Source: Chara braunii (Eukaryota; Streptophyta; Charophyceae; Charales; Characeae). Taken from it: a DNA stretch of 48,996 bases. A program made the translations under genes and the position numbers. The stretch spans positions 1,001,819 through 1,050,814 of the forward strand of contig BFEA01000122.1 in assembly GCA_003427395.1 (NCBI GenBank), read 5' to 3'. Positions 22,800 through 33,720 of the stretch are shown here, piece by piece. The notes beneath the pieces are model-generated. The model was not told the DNA's origin. It ran no database searches and worked only from the letters and a program-made list of their open reading frames with translations. The first letter of the stretch is position 1. Each line of letters opens with the position of its first letter.

Positions 22800-24446
22800 C
22801 TAGTGGTTCTGGCGTGACCTGGTTCTGCGTGCTGCTGTAGTCAGGATTTCCTGCAGTTGCTCCTCTTCTCCTCCAAAGAGGGCATGTGCCTCGACTATGG
22901 AAGATGCTACTGCAACTCTTTCAGCTGGGGCATCTCCTCCTATGAGTCCATAAGGGATTGCCCTCAACACCTTCCATGGTTTCCATGTGAGGTGGTCGTG
23001 CAGGTGAGCCTCTATGGAGTACCGGGCCATGAACGGTCTCAGCTCGTTTGTCATGATTTCTCCTGAAGGACTGAACCATTCCACTCTCCATTCCTCTCTG
23101 GGGCCAAGGATATGGGATTCTAGTGAGGCAGTTTCTGACACTTCAACCGACATCACTTTTTCTGAAGGTTTGGTTAGTGCTATTAGAGACCAATCCCTGT
23201 TGACTGCAATTTCCCAGTCCTTGTGGGTTTCGTTCCATCCGTAGGAAATGACTACCCTTTTTTCGTTGTCCTCTTTGGCTTCCAGTCTTGCTGCTGTGAA
23301 GACTTCTGCGCTTTTGCCTGCTGCCAGGCTTTGCAGATTGACTGTGTCTTCTGCCATATCTCTGTTCCGATCTTTGAGGACTGTGATTTGGGCTTTGAAA
23401 ATTTCGGTTTGTCTGTACAAATCCTCCTTTGTGCTGAGCTGGATCTCTTCCCCTTCTTCCATTTCTTCTCCCGCGATGGTCAGTGTGTTGCCCTGGGTTC
23501 TGCCCTCGGGGCCTTTTGCCCTTTTGGCCGGTCTCCTGTTGGTTGCTGTTGAGTAAGACTTTGGCCAGGTAAGGCTGTCATTGACTGTGTGGCTTTGAGA
23601 TAATGTCTCAGTCAATCTGTGTCCGTATCTTTCCGCAAAAAAATTGGACAGTTCCTGTTCCTTCTCTAGGATCTCGTATTGATTTTCAGTGGGAAAACTG
23701 CTGATTATTGTTTGCTGGTCGTGGTTGATGTTTTGCAGATTGAAGAGGTGTTTTTTGTGGGCAATTCTTATTTCAAATTCCACTTCCCTTTCCCTCTCCA
23801 GTTCTTGGACATACTCCATCAGCCACTGTAAATCATTTTCGTCCATCTGCTCCCCTTCTTCTTTTCCTTCCTCGCGTGATTCTGATTCACCTCTTGGTGA
23901 AGAGCTGTCTCCTGTATCACCTTGCGACATTCTGTCCTCTTTCCCATCCTCTTCTTCATTCTCTTCTCCATCAGTGTGCTCGTCCTGATCAACATCCTTG
24001 TGTGGTTTGTCTTCTTCCATTTCGCTCGTGCTCCCCTCTGTCTTGTTTTCCTTGCCCTTCCTCAAGCCGTCTTGCTCATTCTCTGCATTTGCTGTTCCTT
24101 CTGTGTTCGCGTTTGAGAGGTCCATTGAGTCTGCTGTTTCCACCTTGTTGTTTGCACTTTTGTGACTGTCTTCCACCCTGCTGATCTTGCTTGTAGACGT
24201 GCTGCCCGCTGGTGAATGAGGATCTGTTTGATCCGCCTTCCTTTTGAGCGGTTTTGTTGGCTCTGTCTGGGTGTACCCTCCCTGGCTTCTTGCTTGATTC
24301 TGTTGGCTTGCCAGTTCTTTTTCAGCCATCCAGTGCTTTCCTCTGGCCTGCAGGTTTTCAACAAAGGCCTTTTCTGCTGAGGATCCAGTCTTTATGAGTT
24401 CCTGCAAGGTGTCTTTGCGGTGTTTATCTTGCATCACACTCTGCAC
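22800..24446 (-). pseudogene. LINE-B ORF1 C-terminal half, long intact frame (548 codons)
   Basis: This is the longest uninterrupted frame in the window and continues ORF1 after a frame break near 24450. It shows a Gln/Lys-rich start and a basic KPLKRKAD patch near residue 65. A long Glu/Asp/Ser-rich acidic tract covers about residues 115-205, followed by a likely coiled-coil segment (LMEYVQELERERE) near 210-235. A second basic patch (RRPAKRAKG) lies near 305. The C-terminal 200 residues are more structured, with WRVEWFSPSGEIMTNELRPF. That last segment resembles the C-termini of LINE-A ORF1 copies at 9415-9849 and 42827-43156. I do not recognise a named family for it. Confidence 0.75.
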
Positions 24447-24463
24447 ATCCAGGATCTGTTTTT

Positions 24464-25649
24464 TCAGAAAGCCTCCTTCTTTATCCTCAATTCTTTTGGA
24501 GCCTTTCTTATGCCATTCACTCCATGGGGGGGGTAGATATCGGGTTGGACCGTTGGTTCACCCTTCATGACCCAGACCCATTTAGGTGCATTCATTATGT
24601 CGTCGAAGACCCACCCCCTATAGGTGGGGTCATTGACGAACCACAATCATGGTTTTTCCTCGCATTCGACCAGGTTGGCTTGGATCTGACCAGGTTTGGC
24701 CGCTTTGTCCCTGTTAAGGGGGCAGTTCCTGTCTGTGCCTAGGTGACCCTTTACCCTGCACTTGAAGCATCGAGGGTTGTTTTTTGTGGGCAAAAAAATT
24801 GTGAGTTTTTGTCAATTCTTCTTGAACAACCAAGAGTCTGGGAATTGCGAGGGGATACCTGAGGTTGTTTGCAAACACGCAATCCTTGAGTCATGATTGG
24901 GGGCCAGAAAATCTGGGCCCGAAGAAAACCACTCCAGGGCTGGGTTGTTCGGATACGCTTCAGCGAGTCTTCTCTCGACAAAACTGTATAGTCCCTCTGA
25001 AATGTTGTCAAACTGAACCCAAAAATTATTTCTCAGCATAATCTGACTGTGGCGCGATGCATGAGGTTGCGGAGCTCTTCTCGGTTTCTAGCCTGTGACT
25101 GTCACTACTCCCTTCTTGCAGTTCAGGCTGTTGAAGGAGATGAGGTATCGAGCGTGAGCTCTGTCCGGGGTTACAATCATCATTGTGTTCCTGGTTCGCT
25201 TGTGGTAGGTGACATCTGGCTCTGTTCCTGAAATCTCTTCCAGTGAGCGCAGGGTGTCGCGTACCCATGTTCTCTTTTCATTGGGTAACATGTCTGAGCA
25301 TTTTTGAGGGAAGACTTCTTGGTAGGTGGACTCGTCCTCTTCTGGGTATTCCCAGATCTCAACTGTTTGCTCTTCGCCCTGTGTGGATAGTTTCCTTTAT
25401 GACGTTTACCTTTGCCTTGGTTCTTGTGCTTGCAATGAGGAAGTCCATCGCTCTCTGGCTCAGAGAACTTGAGCCTGTGTTTGTTGCGGTGTGTTCACGA
25501 TGTGAGCTCTGTGAATTTGAGTCTGTTGGTCCCTGGTGCAGATCTGTTATTATCCTCGGGTCCGGTTTTCCTGTTGTGACTGGTGGAATAGCCTCTTTGA
25601 TGGTTGTACTAGTCCCTTTCATGACTACTTCTGCAAATGTAGCTGCCAT
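24464..25649 (-). pseudogene. LINE-B ORF1 N-terminal half with zinc knuckle, frameshifted
   Basis: Translation would start at the ATG at 25649 (MAATFAEVV), with a Ser/Thr-rich leader to about 25359. After a frame change an RRM/DUF4283-like segment is readable at 25291-25088 (VRDTLRSLEEISG, ARYLISFNSLNCKKGVVTV). Its second part at 25039-24812 includes FWVQFDNISEGLYSFVERRL. At about 24780-24720 follows the zinc knuckle CFKCRVKGHLGTDRNC, spaced CX2CX4HX6C as in LINE-A1. The 24646-24464 stretch links to the 548-codon frame. The role is RNA binding and RNP formation, from family knowledge. Stops and shifts at about 25360, 25088 and 24800 break the gene. Confidence 0.75.
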
Positions 25650-25700
25650 TATGAGACAGGGGCTAGTATGAGTTCTGGACGGGTGCTGAGATTAGCTTCT

Positions 25701-26400
25701 CACTGAGGGGAAAATTTGGGCTTCGAAAAATTGGGCAGCATTTACCCTCCCCACCTAGGGAACGAGATTTATAACTGAGAGAGTGGATGTTACAGCCTGA
25801 GTCCGTCCAGTCAGGAGTCACGTTCAGTACAGCTGATCCACAAAGTTAGGACTGTCACGGGATGCAGGCTAATCAAAGTGCACAAAAGGTTTGGAGCAAC
25901 GAAATTGGCCTGCTGGAAATTGGGCAGCATTTAACCTCCCCACCTGGGGATCGAAGGTTAAATCATAGTCTATGCAGGGTTCAGCGAGACGTCCCTAAGA
26001 GATCAGAGAAACTATGCGATCTTGCCAGCGTTTACCCTTAATACTAAACTAATAATGTTAACAAGTACACGAGAGACCGTCGATATTAATCTTATTGTCT
26101 CGTTAAAATAATAATGATAAAAGGAATAATAATAATAATAATAATAATGATAATTAATGATCAATAATAATTAGGCTAATGGTGTTTGGAGTTCGTCCTT
26201 TACGTCTATTTTTAGAAGTGCACCAATGTGAGATCTTTGTTGTGTTTGTTTGGCTGTCTTCTCTTTGCTTTGTTCGAGTCGGACTTCTGGGTCTTTCCGC
26301 TTGGTGTTCTTTCCTTATGATTGGATCTTTCCGTCCTTGAGTGATTGGAGAGTGGTTTAACGCGGTAGGCAGGGGAAGGGAGAGCAACTTTACGTCGGGG
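25701..26400. repeat. Probable LINE-B 5' region with a duplicated 30-40 bp block
   Basis: AAATTGGGCAGCATTTA(A/C)CCTCCCCACCT... occurs at about 25731 and again at about 25917, 186 bp apart. Two-fold repeats like this are common in LINE 5' UTRs, where they may carry promoter function, but I have no direct evidence of that here. A microsatellite (AAT)n occupies 26124-26149. No gene is evident. Confidence 0.5.
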
Positions 26401-27692
26401 TAAGTAAAGATTGGGCAGTGGGGGTGTAGGATTATTTAGGGGTTGTGTTGCGAGGTGTGTTGGGGTTAGACCGGAGGGGGGTCCTTTCCGTCCAGGAAGA
26501 TGGGTTGTATTTGCGGGGGGGTATTGTGGATGGTGAAGGTGTGTGGTATGACGTCTGGTTACGGATGGGTGGATGGTTCATGCTATTAGGAGGGTTAGAT
26601 CCTGTTCATTGGGGCAAGTGAATCGTGTTGTTGGAGACAAAGTCGGTTATTGGATGAGTGTGTGCGCTAGATCCGGATTCCGAGACTCTAGACGTGCTGA
26701 GTATCCTTGTTTGTAGTGTGAACAGTGTGTGCCTTTTACGCAATGCACCGACGCTGTTTGAATCCTAAAATTGCTATTCTACTTTGCGCGTGATCTCTCG
26801 ACGATTATGTTGTCGACCTTGTTGGCGTTTTGCTCCCTTGTGTAGTCTTCCGTGTTCCTCTCGTGTGTGGTTGTCCTTGCTTTGATCTTGTCCCTTGAAC
26901 TCTAGGCGTTTCGATGGGAGATGGTCGGCGAGAACATACTTGTGACCCTGGTGTGAGCCGCTCGGACCTTGTGGGGAGAATAATGGTATTCTTGGCTGTT
27001 GCGTCGCTCACTCTTCGGGGGACAACGCCTGTTTTGCTTGTCGTTTTCTTCGCTGTTCCTTACTCATCATCCTCTCGCGTCTTTGCTTCCTTTCCTGTTC
27101 TCGCTTTATGCACTTTATCCCCTTTTTCCTCCCCGAAGTGTTTGTGTCCTTACTTCTCCTCCTCCTGTTCCTTTCCTAGTTCAGGGATGACCTCGCCTGT
27201 TGACTTGGTGTGACGTAGTACTCTTCGCTCTTGTCCTTTTTCTTCCACCACGAGGCACATGTTTGAAGTCGGAAGGTGTTCGTCTCCACTTTTGTCCTTT
27301 TCTATTCTTAGTTATGTCTCACTCCTCTTTTCTTCGTTGCACTTCTCCTCCACTCTCGTCGGGACCACTTGCTTGCGCTTCCTCTCTTCACTCCACGCCG
27401 CTGTTGTCCTTTCCTAATCTTAGCATCGCCCCCCTTCACCCTTTTACTCCGTTGCTCCTCTCTTCCACCCTGTCTCCCCCTTCTCCTCCCGTCATTTCCT
27501 GTTTCTTGCTGGATTGCGAGTAGCCACGCCCGAAGGCGTGGTGAGGTAAGGTGCGCGTTCTCTTCCTGGTTTCCCGCCTTCGAACTTCGTATTCAAAGAG
27601 TGGTGATGTGTGCGCGCGGCGCGAAAACTCGTTGTGGCGCGGTAACGCAGGTTAGCGCTGTGAATTAGCGCTTACCGGTCCCAACATTAGCC
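26401..27692. other. No gene; pyrimidine-rich 27000-27520
   Basis: The plus strand becomes strongly C/T-rich from 27000, which keeps Leu/Ser/Pro-rich frames open (26914-27213, 27200-27523, 27369-27668) without motifs. A perfect hairpin CCACGCC-CGAA-GGCGTGG lies at 27524-27541. The block ends at the start of the gypsy reading frame. Confidence 0.5.
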
Positions 27693-29057
27693 TGATTTTC
27701 ACGAAGGACTGGTTTTCCACCATTATGGAAATAATGACTGTTTGGAGCCTCTCCGCAAACACTTATTGGATTTGGCTCACGGTCGGAGTGGACACTTCGG
27801 CATTGCAAAAACCTACGAAAACCTGTCGCAACAATTTGACTGGCCTAATATGGAAGGATCTGCTGTAAAGTTTGTGGCTGAGTGTCAAGTCTGTCAAAGA
27901 ATTAAACTATCAAGGCAACAGTCGATGGGGCTGCTCAAACCCCTCCCCATTCCCAACGGTCCTGGAGAGTCCGTCTCCATCGACTTCACTGACATGGGAA
28001 AAACAAGTAAGAATGGGTATTCGCAAGTGATGGTGATTGTTGACCGCTTTTCAAAGTTTCCGAATTTGATTCCCTTGCCACCTTATGGCCCAACAAAACT
28101 CGTGATCCAAGAATTCCATCAGAAGTACATTCTGCAATTTGGGTCCCCGAAAACCCTTGTGAGTGATCGGGACCCCCGCTTCATAATTGCTGATTGGAAG
28201 GACTTCACTGCCCAACTCCCTGACCTCGAACTAAGTATGACATCTGGTCGACACCCCGAAGCCAACGGTTTGGCTGAGCAATGTTTCAGCTTTTTCATGC
28301 CTTAATTATTCGGATCAGGAAATGTGGGATGAAGAGTTGTATTAGGTCACGGGGTTGTACAACAACTCCATTCATTCGTCCAACGGCATGACACCTAACA
28401 GGCTGCATTACGGTTGGCAGATCCGTAATCCTCTCTCCTACCCGCCGGTTTGACACCTGGCAGACTTGACTTCAGTGCCAGATATGATCGCTTGCTCAAA
28501 GTTGTCATTGCAACAATGACCAAGCGACATCACACCATGATCCATTATGCGAATAAGAGGCGCACACCATCAACAATCAAAGTGGGAAATAATGTATGGG
28601 TCAATATGTCAGAATTTTCAAAGGAAGAAGGGGCGTCATGGAAACTTTTCCCTCTCTCTTATGGTCCATGGGAAGTCTTGGATGTGATTGGTGATGATAA
28701 ATTTGGTCCTTCATACGTAATTGTTGTGCCTCCTCATCTGCGCATGTACCCAGTCTTTCATGTATCAAAGTTGTTTATATATCGAGATGCTACATCCTTC
28801 GAATATCATGAGGACATGATCCCTCGTGCAATTAATGGCGGTCACGAGATCGACAAAATTAAAAATCACGTAGGGAAGGGACGTAACAGACAATATCAGG
28901 TCCATTTCATGTACCACACGTTGGATGATCTCTAGTGAGTTTCTAAGAAGGAACTGTTGCGCAGCGCACATCGCGGTGTGAAAGCGTACAAACGACAGAT
29001 AGCTTCCGAAGTTGTTTCTAGAATCTTTGCAAAACTCACTGCTACTGAGTACTCATA
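27693..29057 (+). pseudogene. Ty3/gypsy chromovirus fragment: integrase to chromodomain
   Basis: The integrase inserts element cDNA, and chromodomains steer it to chromatin. From 27693 the frame reads HEGLVFHHYGNND, then the HHCC zinc domain (HGRSGH ... CQVC). The catalytic core follows with Asp in VSIDFTDM, Asp in LVSDRDPRF and Glu in HPEANGLAEQ. The core Asp-Glu spacing is about 36 residues, one more than the usual 35. The frame is lost at 28305-28450 and resumes in the integrase C-terminal region (GPWEVLDVIG, PVFHVSKL). A chromodomain-like end follows (HEIDKIKNHVGKGRNRQYQV). Stops at about 28933-28938, one of them at an expected Trp, interrupt it. The reading then goes on to the TAG at 29055-29057. 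Gag, protease and RT are absent. Confidence 0.85.
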
Positions 29058-29148
29058 GAATCTCTTCGCTATGTTCGCTTATGACGCGTTTGTCGAGGAC
29101 TCAGAATGAGTTACTCGCTCGAAGGGACCTCACTCTTGAGAGGCGGGT

Positions 29149-29560
29149 AGTGTTAGGACCTGCCAAATAGGGACTGAGACACACAACTGATTTATGAGGT
29201 TTGCCAATGGAATGTATGCCTTGCTGAGTTTTCTGCTTGTTGCTGAGTTTCCTAAGTCTGAGTGTGTGCGTGCTTGCTGGTCTGCGTGCCTGTTTGAGTG
29301 CTCGTCAGTTTGAGTGTGTGTGCGACCCGCAAGGGTAGCGGAAGGCCCAAAGGGCCGGTACATACCTGTGGCCGTGACATTGAGGGTTGCAACGGGGAAA
29401 ACACTCAAGTGGCTGGGAAAGAGACCCCCGACACTTGGAGCAGCGGAAAAACACTCAAGTAGCGGGTAGGCCGGTACCACACCAAGGAGAGGTAGATGTG
29501 CCGGGTACTCGAGGCCGAGCAGACGAAGACGAAGTTCGCATTTTTAGAGGCCCGGTAGTT
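29149..29560 (+). mobile_element. Possible start of the gypsy 3' LTR
   Basis: About 90 bp after the last gypsy codon a purine-rich GAGAGGCGGGTAG is followed by TGTTAGGACC, the arrangement of a polypurine tract and an LTR starting with TG. Inside, GGAAAACACTCAAGTGGC at about 29395 recurs 50 bp later as GGAAAAACACTCAAGTAGC. No matching 5' LTR occurs upstream and I cannot define the 3' end, so the call is tentative. Confidence 0.4.
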
Positions 29561-30307
29561 GCATGTTAGGTCTAGGCGGGTACCAGTCCAACCAGTCTGA
29601 GTCTAGGGCCTGTACGGGCAATATCAGAGTCTGCAATGATGTTTCCCTGCGAATGGGAGGAGGTACCGGTTGCTTGGAGGCCGTGTGGCCTAGGAAGCCA
29701 CCCACCAAGAGGCAAGCAGGCCGCTATATCTCCAGAAGGAGCAAAGTGCTCCTCATTCTTTTGTGTTGCAAGTTTGGCGACACACAACTTCGAGCGCTTG
29801 CTGGAGCAACGCTGGCTGGAGCAGTGCTGCTGGGAAGGACAGAGCGCCCAGCTCTCCACCGCGGCTACTGTGGAGGAGCATGAGCTGGAGGAGGAGGAAG
29901 ACGAGGACTAAGAAGAGGGAGAGCGCCAGAGGTACTTACCTGGCTATGGTGGATGCCATCTTCATCAGCTTGGTGGGTGCTGCATCAGGAAGGCCCCAGT
30001 TGGGGTAGAGCTACAGTGTCACCAAGAAGCTTCGACGGAGAGTCACTGTTGCATACCGTAAAGGTGCAGACCAGAACAAGAACCGACCTCTCTCATAGAG
30101 TACAAGATAGCGTAGCGGAAGACTTAGATACCAATGATCCGAACAATCAATGTTGCAATGCAGCCCCAAACATACATCATCATCCTTCCATGGTGTGAAG
30201 GGGCCTGGCGCTCACACAGGAAGAATGCGCCAGTCCCCAACCATACACAGACGAAGAAGAGGGGGGTTAGACGAAGAAGAGGGGAAGATGGGAATGTCGT
30301 CAACACC
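29561..30307. other. GC-rich, no recognisable gene
   Basis: Overlapping short frames on both strands (up to about 106 codons at 29563-29883) show no motif. The stretch may be the remainder of an LTR. It ends at the second gap. Confidence 0.45.
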
Positions 30308-30695
30308 NNNNNNNNNNNNNNNNNNNNNNNNNNNNNNNNNNNNNNNNNNNNNNNNNNNNNNNNNNNNNNNNNNNNNNNNNNNNNNNNNNNNNNNNNNNNN
30401 NNNNNNNNNNNNNNNNNNNNNNNNNNNNNNNNNNNNNNNNNNNNNNNNNNNNNNNNNNNNNNNNNNNNNNNNNNNNNNNNNNNNNNNNNNNNNNNNNNNN
30501 NNNNNNNNNNNNNNNNNNNNNNNNNNNNNNNNNNNNNNNNNNNNNNNNNNNNNNNNNNNNNNNNNNNNNNNNNNNNNNNNNNNNNNNNNNNNNNNNNNNN
30601 NNNNNNNNNNNNNNNNNNNNNNNNNNNNNNNNNNNNNNNNNNNNNNNNNNNNNNNNNNNNNNNNNNNNNNNNNNNNNNNNNNNNNNNNNNNNNNN
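30308..30695. other. Assembly gap (388 N)
   Basis: Run of N. Frames drawn through it are meaningless. Confidence 0.99.
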
Positions 30696-30819
30696 GGTAC
30701 TAACCTGTGAAGTTGGCGCCTTGATGCAGGTACCTCGAAGGTGAAGCTGGAGCTATGGCGCCATAGGTAAGTCTCCCTGGCCTCCATCAGCCATCTCTCT
30801 CTCCAACACTACTCTACGC

Positions 30820-30960
30820 CTACCAGCGCCCAGCGCTGAAGACTACCACCACAGCTACTAGCGCCCAGTGCTGAAGACTACTGCTAGCGCTAAAGCTACT
30901 CCTGCAGCGCTCCTCCAGAAGAGTGCTGCTGCTGAATCCTGAAGACTACTCACTGCCTTC
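30820..30960. repeat. Short irregular repeat of GCGCYSAGYGCTGAAGACTAC phrases
   Basis: AGCGCCCAGCGCTGAAGACTAC at about 30825 is repeated near 30860 as AGCGCCCAGTGCTGAAGACTAC. More degenerate copies run to about 30950. The units contain the palindrome AGCGCT. No reliable gene surrounds it. Confidence 0.6.
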
Positions 30961-31189
30961 TGCCTGCCCGTGAAGTGCATGGGAACTCCCTATGTACTAC
31001 CTCGGCCTGCCTCCTGACCGCCTCCGGTTGCCTGCAGTTGCAGGGCGGGGCAGTCCAGGAGGCTGCTCTTGCCAATGCCAAAGTGAGCCAGGGTCTGGCG
31101 CTGCAGCTCCTGCTGAGGCTGTCGTGGGAACAGGCCAAAAATAGCCTGTTCCTAAAACCCTGGTTTGGTGCCTGAGTGTCAGGGCAGGC

Positions 31190-31390
31190 CGATCTTATGA
31201 GGGCCCGAAAATGGCCCTCCGTTTCAGGCTGAAAAGCCTCAGGGCCTGGAAGGCCCTGTTTTAGGCTGAAACGACATAGGGCCTGCAGGCCCTCGTTTTC
31301 AGGCTTTCAGGCTGAAACGACACAGGGCCTGTAAGCCCTTGTTTTCAGGCTTTTAGGCTGAGAACGCTAGTCGGGCCCTGCAGGCCCGTG
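31190..31390. repeat. 46-bp tandem repeat with internal palindromes
   Basis: AGGCTGA(A/G)AACG-type phrases start at 31263, 31309 and 31355, exactly 46 bp apart, with a looser copy at 31226. Each unit also carries a GGGCCTGCAGGCCC-like palindrome and a TTTTCAGGCTTT phrase, so single strands could fold into serial hairpins. No coding function is supported. Confidence 0.75.
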
Positions 31391-31615
31391 TGGCTGCGCA
31401 GTATGCCACAGTCACGCATGGCGGCCTGAGCTAGAGCAGCCATAGCTGCTTTGTGTTGTCCTTTGCACAGCAGGGCAATGCCCTGGTAGTCCGCCGTAGC
31501 CTCGACCTTGGAGGAAGGAGGAAGAAGGGTGGCCATGGCTATGGTGGACCTCATGTGATACCTGCAGTAGAAGAGGGATTCGGACATTGATTCTGGTTCA
31601 GCCATTCAACATTGT

Positions 31616-31802
31616 TATTATTATTATTATTATTTTTTTTTTTTTTATTATCATTATTTTTTCGAATAAGAGGGGAGGAGATAAGGAGAGTGGTTGGCAA
31701 AGAAGAAGGGAATTATCATTGGTCTTTGCTGGTGTACATCATCTTCTTGTTCTTTCTTTCTTTCTTCTTCTTCTTCTTCTTCTTCTTCTTCTTCTTCTTC
31801 TT
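31616..31802. repeat. (ATT)n/T-run and (TTC)n microsatellites
   Basis: ATT repeats and a T-run lie at 31616-31647, and an uninterrupted TTC tract at 31764-31802. Frames across them give poly-Ile, poly-Phe, poly-Ser or poly-Leu, which are artefacts. Confidence 0.9.
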
Positions 31803-31899
31803 TCCCTCTCGCTCCTCTCAAGTTCATTCATTTCTTTTTGCAATTGGACGGCATTGTACTTTCTCATGAATGTGTACTTCGAAATTGGCCAGGATCATA

Positions 31900-32480
31900 A
31901 CAACACAGTAAAACTGGCATATTCACTGCTACTCCCTGACTTTGCCATAGATTGGGGTATAGTCACCAAAAGGAGAACCAAAGGGATCGTTATCTCCTGT
32001 AACAGACTGCGACTTTTTTGGACCCTCCTATCCTCATTGAAAGTTGCTAAGCATTTGGAAAATTGCACATGATGCATTGCCAACAGGGGGGATGTTGTAT
32101 CATAGGAGAAAAAAAGGTCTCCCTTTCTGTGGAGCATGTACTGCAGCTTATGTCGTAGAGGACCAGCATCATCTTTGGCTGACATGTGCAAATGCACGAC
32201 CGATCTGCAGCAGCTGAGACAGGCTGCAATCTTCCCCGAGGACTGGGGGGATCGGTGGACTGACTCAGCAATTCTTCTGGGAACTATTGTTGTACATCTG
32301 GCAAAACCAAAAGCTTAACACGAAAAACAAAAACAAAAAAAAAACAAAAAAAAAAAGCTTACACCTTTGAAACAATCAGGTTCTGTGGCACCTATGGCGG
32401 CAACGGAATGATATCATCTGGTCCGGGGACACCCATTCTCATCAACAAGTCATGAGCGGATTCAAATGAAACCTGAGACA
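31900..32480 (+). pseudogene. LINE-D ORF2 C-terminal fragment (zf-RVT and Trp-rich segment)
   Basis: In the frame through 32049 the sequence reads WKIAHDALPTGGMLYHRR, then PFCGAC...EDQHHLWLTCANA. This is the classic zf-RVT pattern of plant LINE and LINE-like ORF2 (W-K-x-x-H...LPT, CxxC, HL, C). A stop and an A-rich insertion (32321-32356) follow, after which WRQRNDIIWSGD at about 32394-32430 matches the Trp-Arg-x-Arg-N segment downstream of the finger. The sequence is closer to the general plant LINE finger than to LINE-A, -B or -C here, so I treat it as a separate family. The RT core is missing. Confidence 0.7.
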
Positions 32481-33063
32481 AGTCATCTACTTGGACTGGA
32501 CAGCGCAGCAAACCGCAGGGCGGGTATTGGTTGGTTTCGGAAATACTGGGCTGCATGTCCTGCTCTTGTCACAATCGACAGTTGTGCAGGCGATATCTCC
32601 TTTTGTCGTTTCTTGCAGCGCACTTAATTCCCTTTTTGCGCGGAAGATGTGTCATTGCCGTCCAAAGCTGGGTGTGCATTTTGCTCATCTGTAGCTATAC
32701 TGAATGTGCTTTTCTGCAGTTTTTTGCCAGTTGATTTTGCCTACTTTTGTTCAATCTCTGTCGTCTTTCCAGTACAGTTGCCTGTTGTTGATAGTTGATA
32801 CGAGATAGGGAGATGTTTGTAGTTTTTAGCTTAGTATCATTTCATTTCCTTTCCTTTTCTTGGTCCATTGCTACAGGGGACAAGCTCGGCTAGCTGGGTG
32901 CAGCGTGAGACCTCCCTGAATCTGGAACCTCTAGGTTACATTGTATTGTTGCCTTGGGCACCAGGCCCGTGAAAAAAGGGATTTCAAAGGGGGGGAAACA
33001 GGGAAAAAGGGAAGAAGGGAGGGGGGGGAAAGGGAAAAAAAAAAAAAAAAAAAAAAAAAAAAA
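32481..33063 (+). other. Probable LINE-D 3' region ending in an A-tract
   Basis: No gene was recognised. Near 32955 a GGGCACCAGGCCCG phrase resembles the first element of the LINE 3' module and the second copy in the A2 3' UTR. A G/A-rich stretch and 31 A residues (33034-33063 region) follow, consistent with a retroelement tail. The GCTCC/GGAGC stem was not seen in this copy. Confidence 0.45.
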
Positions 33064-33403
33064 CAATGGTCATGGATAGTCCAGATGCTGCAGGAGGGGG
33101 AGTGGCCCCATCTGAAGGTCATCAGTACAATTCAGATGGGGTCCATTGGGCCTGCACCTCCGGGTTATCTGATGGAGAGGAGAGCGCAGGCCCGAAAAAG
33201 TACCTATTGGCGTCAAAATCAAATAAATGAATTTGGGGAACGGTGACCAGTTGTTGGACAGCATTCGGGTATCTTTGTATTCGGTATGCTTCCTGTGTTT
33301 TTTTCCTGAATGGTCCAGTAGTTTTCATGAATAGGACTGTTTTTCTCAGCTGAAGCTGGGTAATGACCCCGATATCTCAAGATATTCAATACGTTTCCAC
33401 ATT

Positions 33404-33489
33404 GGACGCTGGGCCAGGTTCCCAGCATGTTTTGCTCCCCACGAATAGATCAGAGCACTCCCCCCCCCCCCCCCCAAAAAAAAAAAAAA
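33404..33489 (+). mobile_element. LINE 3'-module stub, copy b
   Basis: GCTGGG and CCCAGC pair around CCAGGTT (33408-33427), followed by GCTCCCCACGAATAGATC...GAGC. C- and A-runs (33458-33489) come next and form the tail. Compared with other copies both sides of the first stem changed together (GGA/TCC to GGG/CCC). It is probably an extremely 5'-truncated LINE or a SINE using the same 3' end. Confidence 0.6.
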
Positions 33490-33720
33490 GAAGAGATGGT
33501 ATGTCTTCAGCTCCTTGTGCTGGGGACCTAGGTGGCTGGTGATCTTCTTATTCACCGTTATCTTGGAGCTCTTCTTAGTGAACCTCTTATTTTTTCACTG
33601 CCTGGTAACTGTTGGTGTACATGGGGCTTCCTACTGGCCTGCAAGTGTGTGAGTATATTCTCCCTCTGCCACTTCCCTTACTACAGCTTGACTTCAACTT
33701 CTTCCTTCCATGCATGGTTA

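Larger units (their letters stand above)
17410..25700 (-). mobile_element. LINE-B, nearly complete non-LTR retrotransposon
   Basis: This is the most complete element in the window. On the minus strand it runs from 5' UTR (25650 upwards) through ORF1 (25649-22800), a 66-nt spacer, ORF2 (22733-18472), a roughly 1-kb 3' UTR, and an A-tail seen as the T-run at 17410-17442. ORF2 has endonuclease, RT and C-terminal zinc finger in order, and the RT catalytic box is FADD. A handful of frameshifts and stops break both ORFs, so this copy is inactive, though domains remain readable end to end. The 5' limit is not marked by a visible duplication. Confidence 0.85.

Noticed and set aside
30134-30787. Open frames across the second gap
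   Set aside because: Mostly N; no supported residues.
31587-31900. Poly-Ile/Phe/Ser/Leu proteins
   Set aside because: Created by ATT and TTC microsatellites.
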